Source: Caballeronia sp. SEWSISQ10-4 2
Lineage (GTDB): Bacteria > Pseudomonadota > Gammaproteobacteria > Burkholderiales > Burkholderiaceae
Length of the DNA stretch: 64,000 bases
Assembly (NCBI RefSeq): GCF_030464885.1
Contig: NZ_JALPRJ010000008.1
Span: 1 to 64,000 of the forward strand
Direction: 5' to 3'
Part shown: piece after piece, positions 26,051 through 34,195 of the stretch
Numbering within the stretch: position 1 is the stretch's first letter
Layout: every line of letters starts with the position of its first letter
The notes under the pieces: generated by a model
Seen by the model: the letters and a program-made list of their open reading frames with translations, nothing else
Databases searched by the model: none
What the model was told of the DNA's origin: nothing
Made by a program: the position numbers and the translations under genes

Positions 26051-26764
26051 GTGAGACGTACCCCGAAAAGTATTGATGCAGAGACGGCGTCCTGCCCGAT
26101 CAGGTCGATGTTTTCACGCAAGAAAGGCCGGCCGTCGAACGCGATGGCGGGAGACGTCGAAGAGCGGATTCTCGATGCCGCCACGGCCATGTTCCTTCAA
26201 GACGGCTTTGGCGGGGCGTCGCTCGAACGCATCGCCGAGGCGGCGGGCGCCGGCAAGGCGACGCTCTACAGCAGGTACAGCGGCAAGGAAGCGCTATTTT
26301 CAGAAGTGGTCAAACGAAACTGCGAACGCAGCCTGCGTCTCGTGTTTGAAGCGCCGCAATCAGCGGCGCTTGCGCAACGGCTGGTATCGGTGACACAGAC
26401 GCTCGCCACGCGATTGCTCAGCGACGAGGTGATTGGACTGATCAGAATGGTGGTCGCGGATGCGCCGCGGTTTCCATTGCTGGCGAAACTGACGAGCGAC
26501 GCCGGCAGGTCGCGCGCAATAGAAGCGGTGGCGACGATGATCGCCGAACACTCCGGGCGCACCCTCGAGCCCCAAGCGCGCGCGCAAGCCAAGCGGCATT
26601 CGCGCACGCTCGCGACTCAGCTCCTCGATGCGATCATCTCGCCGATGCTCATGAGAGCCTTGATGGGTGAAAATCTTGATGATGTCCGCGGCGACATCCG
26701 CTCGCATGTGAAGCAGACGATCGGCATCTTCGTGGCGGCCAATGCGCTGGACGCTTATCTGTAA
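26051..26764 (+). CDS. TetR-family repressor of the efflux operon
   Basis: The product is 237 residues from the GTG at 26051, which has AAGGAG five bases upstream; an ATG 19 codons later is the alternative. The N-terminal TetR helix-turn-helix is clear: ILDAATAMFLQDGFGGASLERIAEAAGAGKATLYSRYSGKEALF. The C-terminal ligand domain ends with LLDAIISPMLMRALMGEN. It is divergent from the efflux genes and the intergenic region holds a strong palindrome, so repression of the operon and itself is likely. Confidence 0.9.
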   Translation: MRRTPKSIDAETASCPIRSMFSRKKGRPSNAMAGDVEERILDAATAMFLQDGFGGASLERIAEAAGAGKATLYSRYSGKEALFSEVVKRNCERSLRLVFEAPQSAALAQRLVSVTQTLATRLLSDEVIGLIRMVVADAPRFPLLAKLTSDAGRSRAIEAVATMIAEHSGRTLEPQARAQAKRHSRTLATQLLDAIISPMLMRALMGENLDDVRGDIRSHVKQTIGIFVAANALDAYL

Positions 26765-27010
26765 GCGTCGCGGGGGCAACGCATTGTCGTGCGTGCCTCT
26801 GTCGTGCGTGCCTCGTTTCTTTAAACGCTTCGACCGTGAATTATCGGTCATCAGCCGTTTGCGGTCGCAAGCGTGAACCGCCACGAACGATCGCTTCGGA
26901 TAGATTGAATGAGTCTTGTCGACCCAAGTCAGCCAGATGGCGTGCGAGGAAGGATGAGTCAGAGTGTGGCATCAAAAGCGGGCAGGTTTCCCGGGCCGCC
27001 AGCCTGATCG
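26765..27010. other. Intergenic region
   Basis: No gene supported. It marks the change from the efflux locus to accessory genes. Confidence 0.4.
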
Positions 27011-27580
27011 CTATATTGCCTCTCGAAGTTTGAGTTCTTGCTTGATAAGTGTCTCCCGCTCGGCAATCAGCGACTCGCGAAATTCGCGCAGCGCGTCGTC
27101 GATAGCCTTGGCATCTCCTGTGCGTTCAGCACGACTGGCATCATTCGCGAGCGTACTGAATTGCTCGGCGATGAATTGTGCGACTTCGTATTCGCTTTTG
27201 AGGATGGCGCGCATCTGGCCGAGCAGGGATTCCCAATCCTTGGTACTCACTCTGCCGGAGAAATCACCTATGACAGTTTCCATCTCCCGTATTGCTTTGC
27301 GCAGGCTGGCGCACAAGCGGAACTCCCGTTCGGCGTTCATCCACGCCTCGTAATTGCCCAAGCACGCGGCCTCTTTCAAAAGCTCGTCTTCGTCCTTCAG
27401 TCGGATGTCGCCCAGTCGAATGATGACCATGCTGAGAGTGGTGTCCAGGAGCCGATAAGTCTCATTCAGCGTCTCCTGAATTTTATCGCGCTGTCCTTTG
27501 GGGTAACCGACGACCGCTTTTAAGATGTCGCCTGCTTTCGCGAGAGCGTCGATCACATCGCTGAAGAGTTTGATGTCCAT
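27011..27580 (-). CDS. Hypothetical helical protein
   Basis: No family recognised. The 189-residue protein begins MDIKLFSDVIDALAKAGD, with GGAGG seven bases upstream. It is almost entirely helical by composition, with heptad-like stretches (KIQETLNETYRLLDTTLSMV, then ALREFRESLIAERETLIKQE). It has no signal peptide or membrane segment. Such proteins are often accessory regulators of neighbouring systems, but the nearest genes are 600 bp away. Confidence 0.6.
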   Translation of the reverse strand: MDIKLFSDVIDALAKAGDILKAVVGYPKGQRDKIQETLNETYRLLDTTLSMVIIRLGDIRLKDEDELLKEAACLGNYEAWMNAEREFRLCASLRKAIREMETVIGDFSGRVSTKDWESLLGQMRAILKSEYEVAQFIAEQFSTLANDASRAERTGDAKAIDDALREFRESLIAERETLIKQELKLREAI

Positions 27581-28206
27581 GATGGCACCTCCGTGAGCTC
27601 CTAACAGTCTAGGCGCCGTCAAAGGTCAAAAGCGGTCTATTTCCAGTCCAATATGGACACCGCTCCGAGGTTGTTGAGTAACCGGTGCGGCCGGTTGACT
27701 TACGCCAAGCGATGACGATGAGCCCGCAATGTCTGCTGCCAGCCAAGGTTTGGCCGCTGAACTCGACGACTTCTAGTGGGACTAAAACCGCTCGTCCGAG
27801 GAAAAGTCTGAGGGAGTTCGAGCGGACGATCGGCCGCTCATGGCCTACCACGCACGGAAAGCAGGCGCTCATTGCTCCAGCAGTGTCTTCTTTAACCTCT
27901 GCTTGCGTTATCGGCCTGCCGTCAGGCGGCCCCAAACGGCTCCCCTCGGGGCATTTTCCGCATGCTTTTACTTAGCACGCGGCCACTTGCACCGAAAGAA
28001 AAGCCCAAACTAGGGTTGAACTAGTCGCGTCCGGGTCATATGTTAGACGGGCTCGGCCGATAGTGATTTCGTCGTCGTTCCGATCGCCATGGATGACGAT
28101 GGCCTGAATGCTATCTGTCTACCCGCCGTCCCGTCGCGATATCGGGCGGCCTATGCGGCCCAGGATGGCTGCCGCGCGCAAATTCCGCTGCGACCTCCTG
28201 GCGCCG
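27581..28206. other. Intergenic stretch, no convincing gene
   Basis: Overlapping short frames on both strands (for example 27685-27975 and 27609-27935) lack ribosome sites and recognisable domains. They may be the remains of a degraded element. Confidence 0.4.
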
Positions 28207-28905
28207 TCAGGTGTCGGTCCCCTCCGCGCCATCAACCGGCACGAAGTCCGCAGAGACAGGCGCGGCAAGCCAGCGCAACCCCTGTTCGGCAAGGGCCTGC
28301 CGGATCTGCTCTTCACCTTCGGGAGAGTCGAGGTGGAAGAGTTCCTCGGTCTTATAGGTCCACCAGTCCGGCTTCATTGGCGGTTCAAAAAAGAGTGTTG
28401 CCGTGTGACTGCCCGTCATGCGGGAGTACCACCTCAATGCAGCGCCATCCTTGTGACCGGCTGCCGCCAGTTGTGCCATGGCCCGTGTCGTGAAATCGTG
28501 GGTATTCTTGTGGACCGGGTCCTTCAGCATCTGGTCCCACTGCTCGTCAAGTTCGGAAGGTGCGGTGACGATCGCGCGCCGGTAGGGAGGGCGCAAGTCG
28601 AGAATGTCCGCGATGGCTACGAGTTCGAGTCGCACGAGCACCATGTTCTTGAGGTGTACGCGGTCGGTATAGACATCGTCGCGCCGAACTGATGCATTCC
28701 GAAGGACGGTCTCCCACAGCGCGGCCGATCGCGTGGCGCCGGTATAGAACATTCCGTGGGAGCCGTCCCGCCAGGCGAGCCTTGCCTCCGACGCCGGGTT
28801 GGATGCGACTGGTGAGTAACGCTTGTTATACACGTGCCAATAGGTGCCGAGACCCGCCTCGAAGACTTCGACCTTGTCTAAAACGTCACTGTCACCAGCC
28901 GGCAT
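28207..28905 (-). CDS. RES-domain toxin (NAD+ phosphorylase family)
   Basis: The 232-residue protein has the RES pattern: a conserved Arg in WHVYNKRYSPVASNP, GMFYTGATRSAALWETVLRN with a conserved Tyr/Glu, and a second block WYSRMTGSHTATLFFEPP. RES toxins deplete NAD+ and are held in check by an antitoxin with a DUF2384/MbcA-like domain. The gene overlaps the end of exactly such an antitoxin gene by 14 bp, in the usual antitoxin-first order. N-terminal and C-terminal additions make it longer than typical RES toxins (about 150-170 residues). Confidence 0.8.
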   Translation of the reverse strand: MPAGDSDVLDKVEVFEAGLGTYWHVYNKRYSPVASNPASEARLAWRDGSHGMFYTGATRSAALWETVLRNASVRRDDVYTDRVHLKNMVLVRLELVAIADILDLRPPYRRAIVTAPSELDEQWDQMLKDPVHKNTHDFTTRAMAQLAAAGHKDGAALRWYSRMTGSHTATLFFEPPMKPDWWTYKTEELFHLDSPEGEEQIRQALAEQGLRWLAAPVSADFVPVDGAEGTDT

Positions 28906-29740
28906 CCTGATGTTCCCGGAATTCCTGCGTGGCTACGTCGATCACCCGCCGGGGATCGGTTGCGAATACGTCGGCTGGAGTTTCTCCATTCAGCAACGCA
29001 TGAGGAGAATAGAGCCAGAATGCACTGCGCCATCCACCTTTGTCGTCCTCGCCCCCAGGAAGAACCTTCAGGAGTTCTTCTACCTGTGGCCGAAGAGTGC
29101 CGTTATTGAACTGGAAATCCGGGTACAGGTAACATCGGTCTTTCCCGCTCCATACACCGAACAGCACGCCATTTTTTCGCAGCCTGTAAGCGCACTGGTT
29201 CGGATTGGCTACATCGATAGCCATGCCGAGGAGCGCAGCGACACGTTTTCCGTCGCGCCACTTTAGCTTGAGCAACTCGTCCCGAAAATCGATTGCAGCC
29301 TGTTCTGGGTCCTTCACAGCGCGCGCCGTCTCAAGAAGGGAACTCAAAGAAGAACTCAAAGATCCGATCCGATTCGCGATCACCGCATACGAATCGGCCT
29401 GCGTGCTAGACGCGGTTTGCGTCAATTGCTGCATATCCGCGATCGCCTGGTGCAGCGTCTGCTGGACGAGTTCGGCCGTCTGCGCCGACGGGATGTCGCC
29501 CGCCGCCGCCTGCTTTTTCGCGAGGTCCTGGAGTTCAGTGAGCGTTAAGCGCAGCATCTCGGCCTGCTTCTGCGCGAGCGCCTGCATGCCCTTCATGGCC
29601 CTCTGATTGGCGGCGATCAAGGCCTCGACGTCCTTGCGGCGCGCTTCGATTACAGCCGGCACCTCGAATCCGGGCAGTTTGAACTGTCCCAGCAATTTTT
29701 TGAATTCGGCGAGCGGATAGGATGCGTCAAACGGTTCCAT
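28892..29740 (-). CDS. Antitoxin with N-terminal phasin-like domain and MbcA/ParS-type C-terminus
   Basis: The 282-residue protein has three parts. Residues 1-125 look like a Burkholderia phasin: FKKLLGQFKLPGFEVPAVIEARRKDVEALIAANQ and long amphipathic helices. Residues about 150-210 contain a helix-turn-helix-like stretch (GKRVAALLGMAIDV, then CAYRLRKNGVLFGVWSG). The C-terminus has the DUF2384 pattern GGWRSAFWLYSPHALLNGETPADVF, which binds RES toxins. Typical RES antitoxins are about 150 residues with no phasin part. A palindrome 29 bp upstream may be its autoregulatory operator. Confidence 0.7.
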   Translation of the reverse strand: MEPFDASYPLAEFKKLLGQFKLPGFEVPAVIEARRKDVEALIAANQRAMKGMQALAQKQAEMLRLTLTELQDLAKKQAAAGDIPSAQTAELVQQTLHQAIADMQQLTQTASSTQADSYAVIANRIGSLSSSLSSLLETARAVKDPEQAAIDFRDELLKLKWRDGKRVAALLGMAIDVANPNQCAYRLRKNGVLFGVWSGKDRCYLYPDFQFNNGTLRPQVEELLKVLPGGEDDKGGWRSAFWLYSPHALLNGETPADVFATDPRRVIDVATQEFREHQDAGW

Positions 29741-29768
29741 GCTCGATCTCCTCAGGGCGCGTCCGTCA

Positions 29769-29782
29769 CTAGAATAGTCTAG
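29769..29782. promoter_or_regulatory. Candidate operator of the RES toxin-antitoxin operon
   Basis: CTAGA-ATAG-TCTAG is an inverted repeat 29-42 bp upstream of the antitoxin ATG. The position fits an autorepressor site. Confidence 0.4.
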
Positions 29783-29795
29783 CAGCGGTGATCCT

Positions 29796-29822
29796 GGTTA
29801 TCAAGGTTATTCTGGTTACCCT
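29796..29822. repeat. Three GGTTA blocks with 9-bp period
   Basis: GGTTA occurs at 29796, 29805 and 29814, exactly nine bases apart, in imperfect 9-bp units upstream of the RES operon operator. It may be part of the promoter region or a degraded tandem repeat. Confidence 0.5.
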
Positions 29823-30101
29823 CGCTGACGCAATTACATTCAGATCGCGCCCGTTTTTCGGCGAAGGCGCGAAACGGCGGCGTCGCCCACCAGAAAAGGA
29901 TTTTGACCAGAAAAATCAGCCGCTGCATCGACCGTGTTCGCCACGTCCGGGCGCGACCTTTCCTGCTCACGCATGGATCTGGTCGGCGTGTTGCCGACCG
30001 CGAGGAAGATCCTATGGCCATGCGTTCGATCGCGTCGCTTTCCTTAGGCTCACTAGCAGACCAGCAGCTGGGAGGGGCTCGCGAAGGTCCTGCGAAAGCG
30101 C
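29823..30101. other. Noncoding stretch upstream of the chemoreceptor fragment
   Basis: No gene is supported. It may contain more of the decayed chemoreceptor gene, but no signature was recognised. Confidence 0.35.
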
Positions 30102-30557
30102 GCCAATATTCTTGCCCTGAACGCGGCGGTTGAAGCTGCGCGTGCTGGCGAGCAAGGACGAGGTTTCGCAGTTGTCGCAACTGAAGTACGAACGCTCGCA
30201 CAGCGGAGTGCCTCGGCAGCAAAGGAAATCAAGGAAATGATAGTCGCGACCAGTTCGTCGGTGACGTCGGGAGCGACCGAGGCCCTTCAGGCTGGCGAGG
30301 CGATGGCGCAGGTGACAGGCGCAATCGATGGCGTCGCCGCGCTAATGACTGAAATTGCCTCGGCCTCCGCGGAGCAAGCTACGGGGATCGAACAAGTCAA
30401 CCGGGCGGTGTCGCAGATGGACGAGGTGACGCAGCAAAATGCCTCACTCGTCGAACAAGCGGCGGCCGCTGCCGGTTCGTTAGTGGATCAGGCAAAAGCT
30501 CTAAAAGCGCATGTCAGCTTTTTTAGGATATCCAACGAAAACTTCGCTAGTGTCTAG
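30102..30557 (+). pseudogene. C-terminal fragment of a methyl-accepting chemotaxis protein
   Basis: The frame from about 30102 encodes [25 protein letters not shown], the highly conserved signalling hairpin of chemoreceptors, then [19 protein letters not shown] and [20 protein letters not shown], ending with [16 protein letters not shown]. The membrane, sensor and first-helix parts are missing. The 5' break is just before Asn of the hairpin. It is probably silent: no start with a ribosome site. Confidence 0.8.
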
Positions 30558-30589
30558 CGAGGTTAGTTTTGCCGCACGCAAGTCTGTTT

Positions 30590-31176
30590 CTTGACTCGCG
30601 CGTGCCGGATCGGACGACCCAGTCGGAACATCGAGCAAGCGCGCCTGCGTAGTGGCGAATGGTGGACCGGGCCATAACGTCTTTCCGCTTCATGCTCTTG
30701 ACCCAGTTCTCCGCCTACTGATAGTCGACATCTGTGAGCGCCTGCCCATTCCATCGATCGACCAATGCGTTCAGCAGCGACGCATCCGACGATGGCAGCG
30801 AGACTTTTGCCATGTAGGAGCGAATCGCGTCGTCGACTGAGACGAGATCGCTACGCCGCGCAACTAGATCCTCGGGTAGGATTCCGGCATCGAGCATCTG
30901 TTCCCGGCGCTTGACGTAGACGTCGCCCTCTTCCTCTGTGCCGAAGGTCAAGGAAAGTGGCTTTGGCAAAATGCCTTTGCGCCGGATGATGTATTCCCAG
31001 TCCTGCGTGCGAGCACCGCTTCGGACGAGCTCGTGCGACTGCTCCTGCTGCTCGCGTTTTGCAGCACGGAGGAAAACATCCCCGAGTGCGTCGCGTTTTT
31101 CCGTGAGCACGCCGGACTGCTCCGAGCGCTTGGCAGCGCGGAGCAGAACGTCCTTCAGCGAGTCGCGTTTTTCCAT
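30590..31176 (-). pseudogene. Integrase fragment 1 (amber codon, 3' truncated)
   Basis: From MEKRDSLKDVLL the frame has a repeated 20-residue unit (EKRDSLKDVLLRAAKRSEQ and EKRDALGDVFLRAAKREQQ). Then comes WEYIIRRKGILPKPLSLTF, shared with the fragment at 33493. At 30715-30717 a TAG replaces the Trp codon found in the other copy (VDYQ-W-AE). The same frame continues beyond it through NWVKSMKRKDVM and GALARCSDWVVRSGT, then stops matching at about 30594. The catalytic domain is missing. It is the core-binding part of a phage-type tyrosine recombinase. Confidence 0.7.
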
Positions 31177-31281
31177 GATTGGCCTCACGTGGGGCCAGAG
31201 TCCCGCAACGCCTAAAGCGCTGGGCGGTAGCGGCCGATAAACCGTGGTGAATCGCAATTTTTCTTGCAGAGCGATGATCAG

Positions 31282-31302
31282 TGATATACGATATGTATAT
31301 CA
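31282..31302. promoter_or_regulatory. vapBC operator palindrome
   Basis: TGATATAC-GATAT-GTATATCA is a perfect 8-bp inverted repeat ending 16 bp before the antitoxin start. RHH antitoxins commonly bind such sites to repress their own operon. Confidence 0.65.
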
Positions 31303-31318
31303 TGTAATGGAGGCGGTA

Positions 31319-31537
31319 ATGAGTCGAATCCTGATTGATCTGCCTGACTCGCAGGTTGAAGAGTTGGCCGTGTTGGTGGAGGCCGAGCAGCGCCCTCGCG
31401 CTGCGGTCATCCGTGATGCGATCGAGGCGTATATCTCGCAGCACAAGCCGATGCTTGGAGCCGACGTTTTTGGGCTGTGGAAGCGCAAAAAAGTCGATGG
31501 CCTTGAGTACCAGCAGGAACTGCGCTCGGAATGGTAA
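31319..31537 (+). CDS. Ribbon-helix-helix antitoxin (VapB type)
   Basis: The 72-residue protein starts at MSRILIDLPDSQVEEL, with GGAGG six bases upstream. The N-terminal strand plus two helices (ILIDLPDSQVEELAVLVEAE, then RAAVIRDAIEAYI) is an RHH/CopG DNA-binding fold. The C-terminus (GLWKRKKVDGLEYQQEL) would wrap the toxin. It overlaps the PIN gene by 7 bp. Confidence 0.85.
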   Translation: MSRILIDLPDSQVEELAVLVEAEQRPRAAVIRDAIEAYISQHKPMLGADVFGLWKRKKVDGLEYQQELRSEW

Positions 31538-31896
31538 AGGCTCTCTTCGACACCAACATTCTGATCGACTATCTCGGTGGCGTCAGCGCAGCAAAAAAGG
31601 AACTTGCACGGTACGAGTACAAAGCGATCAGCACGATTACCTGGATGGAAGTACTCGTCGGCACAACGGCAGAGGACGAGGCGGTCATTCGGGCATGGCT
31701 TGGATCATTCGACGTGATCGCACTGGACACTGCCATTGCGAATCGTGCGGTTGAAATTCGCAAGCAAAAGCGGATTCGCCTGCCCAATGCGATTGTATGG
31801 GCGTCAGCCCAGGTGAATTCGCTGTTGCTGGTTTCGCGTAACACGAAGGACTTTCCTGCGGATGAACCCGGCGTGCGCGTGCCCTACAAAATCTGA
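31531..31896 (+). CDS. PIN-domain ribonuclease toxin (VapC type)
   Basis: The 121-residue protein has an intact PIN layout: LFDTNILIDYL (first Asp), ITWMEVLVG (Glu), LPNAIVWASAQ (with Asn where many VapC have Asp) and VSRNTKDFP. It should cleave RNA when freed from the upstream antitoxin. Unlike the PIN gene at 3808, this one is complete. The two genes form a compact operon with a palindromic operator. Confidence 0.85.
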   Translation: MVKALFDTNILIDYLGGVSAAKKELARYEYKAISTITWMEVLVGTTAEDEAVIRAWLGSFDVIALDTAIANRAVEIRKQKRIRLPNAIVWASAQVNSLLLVSRNTKDFPADEPGVRVPYKI

Positions 31897-31981
31897 AGAA
31901 AAAGCTTGATGCAAGCGCAAGGGGAAAGACATGCCCGCCGACATGGATTAACGATGGCGGCGCCGCAAGCGCCGCTTCTAA

Positions 31982-32764
31982 TTGGAAGTGCGCGATGAAA
32001 CCGAACGCCACCGTGTGGTCGAATCGACTGACCGAAGCTCCTACGCAGTATTCTCAGTATGCTTTGTCATAGGCACCGTTCTAGCTTGGGGCTCGTCGTT
32101 CGATGGCCCAGCGGTACGAGTAAGCAGCGACTATTGGCGTAGTGTTACACCTGTTGCGATTCCCGCAGGGCTTCTCATCGCGTGGAGGCTCCAAAGAGCC
32201 CTGATAAGTAGTTCGTATAGGCTGCGGGGTAGATCGGAACGCACGATCGGACGCACCGAATCGTGGATACTAGGTTTGATAGGTGCAGTTCTACTTGTTC
32301 CATTCGGATTACTGGCCTTTGCGAACGTGATGAATCAAGTCATTGGGGTCTCGTATGTCGCGCCCTATGTGGTCACAGGGAAATACATTTCTCACCGTAA
32401 ACACACGTGCTATGGGCTCACCCTGACAAAGGCCGACAATGGACTTGATCAATTCCAAACGTGTGTATCTCAGTCTCTGCAAGATGCAACTGCAATGGTT
32501 GCGCTCAGAAGCGTTATTGCTCGGTTTCGCCCGGATATAGTGGTCACTGGTACCAGTATTAGAACCAAGGTTGAACATACCATTTGGGCAGTCGCGCAGA
32601 AGCTCGATATTCGGACTTTCGCGATGATTGACGGCTGGGCGAAGATATCGGATCGCTTTCCCCAAAAACTTAGTACACGCGCCATGCCCTACCGGGTTGG
32701 TGTGGTCGATCAGCAACCGTGCGGTGTAGGGGCGAGGCAAGTTCCGCATGCACAACGTAAGTGA
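31982..32764 (+). CDS. Chimeric membrane ORF (membrane protein head, polysaccharide-type tail)
   Basis: The first 160 residues have two or three membrane segments (FSVCFVIGTVLAWGS, IPAGLLIAW, ILGLIGAVLLVPFGLLAFAN) and a Cys-containing soluble part (KHTCYGLTLTKADNGLDQF). From about residue 175 the character changes to RPDIVVTGTSIRTKVEHTIW and IDGWAKISDRFP, which resembles the start of a nucleotide-sugar or capsule-synthesis type domain. The end (GVGARQVPHAQRK) is not natural. The join at about 32500 suggests two truncated genes fused by recombination. The start is a TTG; an ATG in another frame at 31995 hints at a further frameshift. Confidence 0.4.
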   Translation: MEVRDETERHRVVESTDRSSYAVFSVCFVIGTVLAWGSSFDGPAVRVSSDYWRSVTPVAIPAGLLIAWRLQRALISSSYRLRGRSERTIGRTESWILGLIGAVLLVPFGLLAFANVMNQVIGVSYVAPYVVTGKYISHRKHTCYGLTLTKADNGLDQFQTCVSQSLQDATAMVALRSVIARFRPDIVVTGTSIRTKVEHTIWAVAQKLDIRTFAMIDGWAKISDRFPQKLSTRAMPYRVGVVDQQPCGVGARQVPHAQRK

Positions 32765-32897
32765 ACTGTTGTACAACCCCCGTGACAGTTGATGAGCCAA
32801 AGCTGCTGAAAGGCTCTAACCAAAAGGTGGGTAGCCGGATGCTCCCCTGCCAGTTGGGAGTACGTCGCCGTGAGCGCTACCGGGGGAAAGACAGGTG

Positions 32898-33493
32898 CTA
32901 AACGGACAGGCACAACGAAGTCCATGTTGTGTCGGCAAGATTGGGAACGTGTGCACGAACAGCGGCCGAGTCTTCGTCCGTGTATGTGCATAGCGCTTCG
33001 GTAGAAGGCGCAGCGGATTTGTAGCGAGCGACAGTGTGCCGGATTGCACGACCCAATCGAAGCACCGAGCGAGCGCCCCCACGTAGTGACGAATTGTAGA
33101 CGGCGCGATAACGTCTTTCCGCTTCATGCTCTTCACCCACGTCTCCGCCCACTGGTAGTCGACACCCGTGAGCACCTGGCCGTTCCAGCGATCGATCAGC
33201 GCGTTGAGCAACGATGCATCCGAGGGCGGCAGCGAAACCTTTGTCATGTATGAGCGGATCGCATCGTCGATCGAGACTAGGTCGCTACGTCGCGCGACGA
33301 GATCCTCGGGTAGGATGCCGGCGTCGAGCATCTGCTCCAGGCGCCTGACGTAGATGTCGCCCTCTTCCTCTGTATCGAACGTCAAGGAAAGTGGCTTTGG
33401 CAGAATGCCTTTGCGCCGGATGACGTATTCCCACGCCCCAGATGGACGCAATCTTTTTGTGGACATCTCCCCGACCGAGCGAAACTCACGCAA
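32898..33493 (-). pseudogene. Integrase fragment 2 next to tRNA-Cys
   Basis: About 150 residues are closely related to the fragment at 30590-31176 (WEYVIRRKGILPKPLSLTF, then VDYQWAETWVKSMKRKDVI). The frame runs to NPLRLLPKRYA, where a frameshift at about 32995 moves the matching sequence (YTDEDSAAVRAHVPNLADT) into another frame. The catalytic domain is absent. The gene start faces the 3' end of tRNA-Cys, the classical position of a tRNA-targeting integrase. Confidence 0.7.
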
Positions 33494-33574
33494 ACGGCCA
33501 ATGAGCCGATATGCGAGCGGTTTGGCGTTTTTTTGGCGTGGTTAGAGAAGGCTTTTTGCCACTTTAGGCGGCAT

Positions 33575-33592
33575 ATTTCCATATATGGAAAT
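33575..33592. repeat. Perfect 18-bp palindrome upstream of the integrase remnant
   Basis: ATTTCCATATATGGAAAT lies between the integrase start and the tRNA-Cys terminator. It could be a regulatory or recombination arm site of the former island. Confidence 0.6.
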
Positions 33593-33600
33593 GGTGCAGA

Positions 33601-33638
33601 CAAAGAAAAAGCCCTGACAAGTCAGGGCTTTTTCTTTG
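33601..33638 (-). terminator. Terminator downstream of tRNA-Cys
   Basis: A perfect 18-bp inverted repeat (arms CAAAGAAAAAGCCCTGAC and complement, AA centre) lies 6 bp past the tRNA-Cys 3' end. Its T-rich right arm serves as the run on either strand. Confidence 0.85.
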
Positions 33639-33644
33639 AATCTC

Positions 33645-33718
33645 TGGAGGCGCGAGCCGGAGTCGAACCGGCCTAAACGGCTTTGCAGGCCGCTGCATAA
33701 CCGCTTTGCTATCGCGCC
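33645..33718 (-). tRNA. tRNA-Cys (GCA)
   Basis: The 74-nt gene folds as a standard cloverleaf. On the minus strand it begins GGCGCGATAGCAAAGCGGT, has the anticodon loop CCTGCAAA (anticodon GCA), the T arm CCGGTTCGACTCCGG and an encoded CCA. It lies at the edge of a decayed island with an integrase remnant facing its 3' end, so it is the likely former attachment site. Confidence 0.95.
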
Positions 33719-33795
33719 AGAAGCGGGGACTACGTCAAACATTCCGTGTCTGGCAAAACTGACCCACATCAACACATTGAGCCGGGCCACCAAAC

Positions 33796-33820
33796 AAAAA
33801 GGGAAGCTTGGCTTCCCCTT
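33796..33820 (-). terminator. Terminator after the first tRNA-Gly
   Basis: GGGAAGC / GCTTCCC with a TTG loop has T residues following on the minus strand (AAAAA on plus at 33796-33800). It separates tRNA-Gly from tRNA-Cys, which suggests a separate promoter for tRNA-Cys or read-through. Confidence 0.7.
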
Positions 33821-33826
33821 TTTTGT

Positions 33827-33902
33827 TGGAGCGGGAGACGAGGCTCGAACTCGCGACCTCAACCTTGGCAAGGTTGCGCTCTACCAGCTGAGCTACTCCC
33901 GC
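33827..33902 (-). tRNA. tRNA-Gly (GCC), copy 1
   Basis: The 76-nt gene begins GCGGGAGTAGCTCAGCTGGT and has anticodon loop TTGCCAA (GCC), T arm GCGAGTTCGAGCCTCGT and encoded CCA. It is identical to the second copy 58 bp away. Confidence 0.96.
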
Positions 33903-33960
33903 ATGGTCTTACACTGTGCTGCCAGCCACCGGCTTACCATTGCCGACGACCTCTTGATCT

Positions 33961-34036
33961 TGGAGCGGGAGACGAGGCTCGAACTCGCGACCTCAACCTT
34001 GGCAAGGTTGCGCTCTACCAGCTGAGCTACTCCCGC
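33961..34036 (-). tRNA. tRNA-Gly (GCC), copy 2
   Basis: Identical in all 76 bases to the copy at 33827-33902, including encoded CCA. Both are downstream of pgsA on the same strand. Confidence 0.96.
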
Positions 34037-34195
34037 ATCTTGCCGACTTCTTCTGCCAATTTACTGCTTTTGTACTTCATCAAACGCTGCGGTGTTTTGC
34101 GCGCATCCGACAGAAACGAGATTATGGAGAAGGCCAACTTTAGTGTCAAGGGCTTTGTATATGCCCCATCACTTTTTACCGCCTTCATCCGTCGA

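Noticed and set aside
27685-27975. 96-residue plus-strand frame
   Set aside because: No ribosome site, no recognisable domain and an equally long frame on the other strand; left as noncoding.
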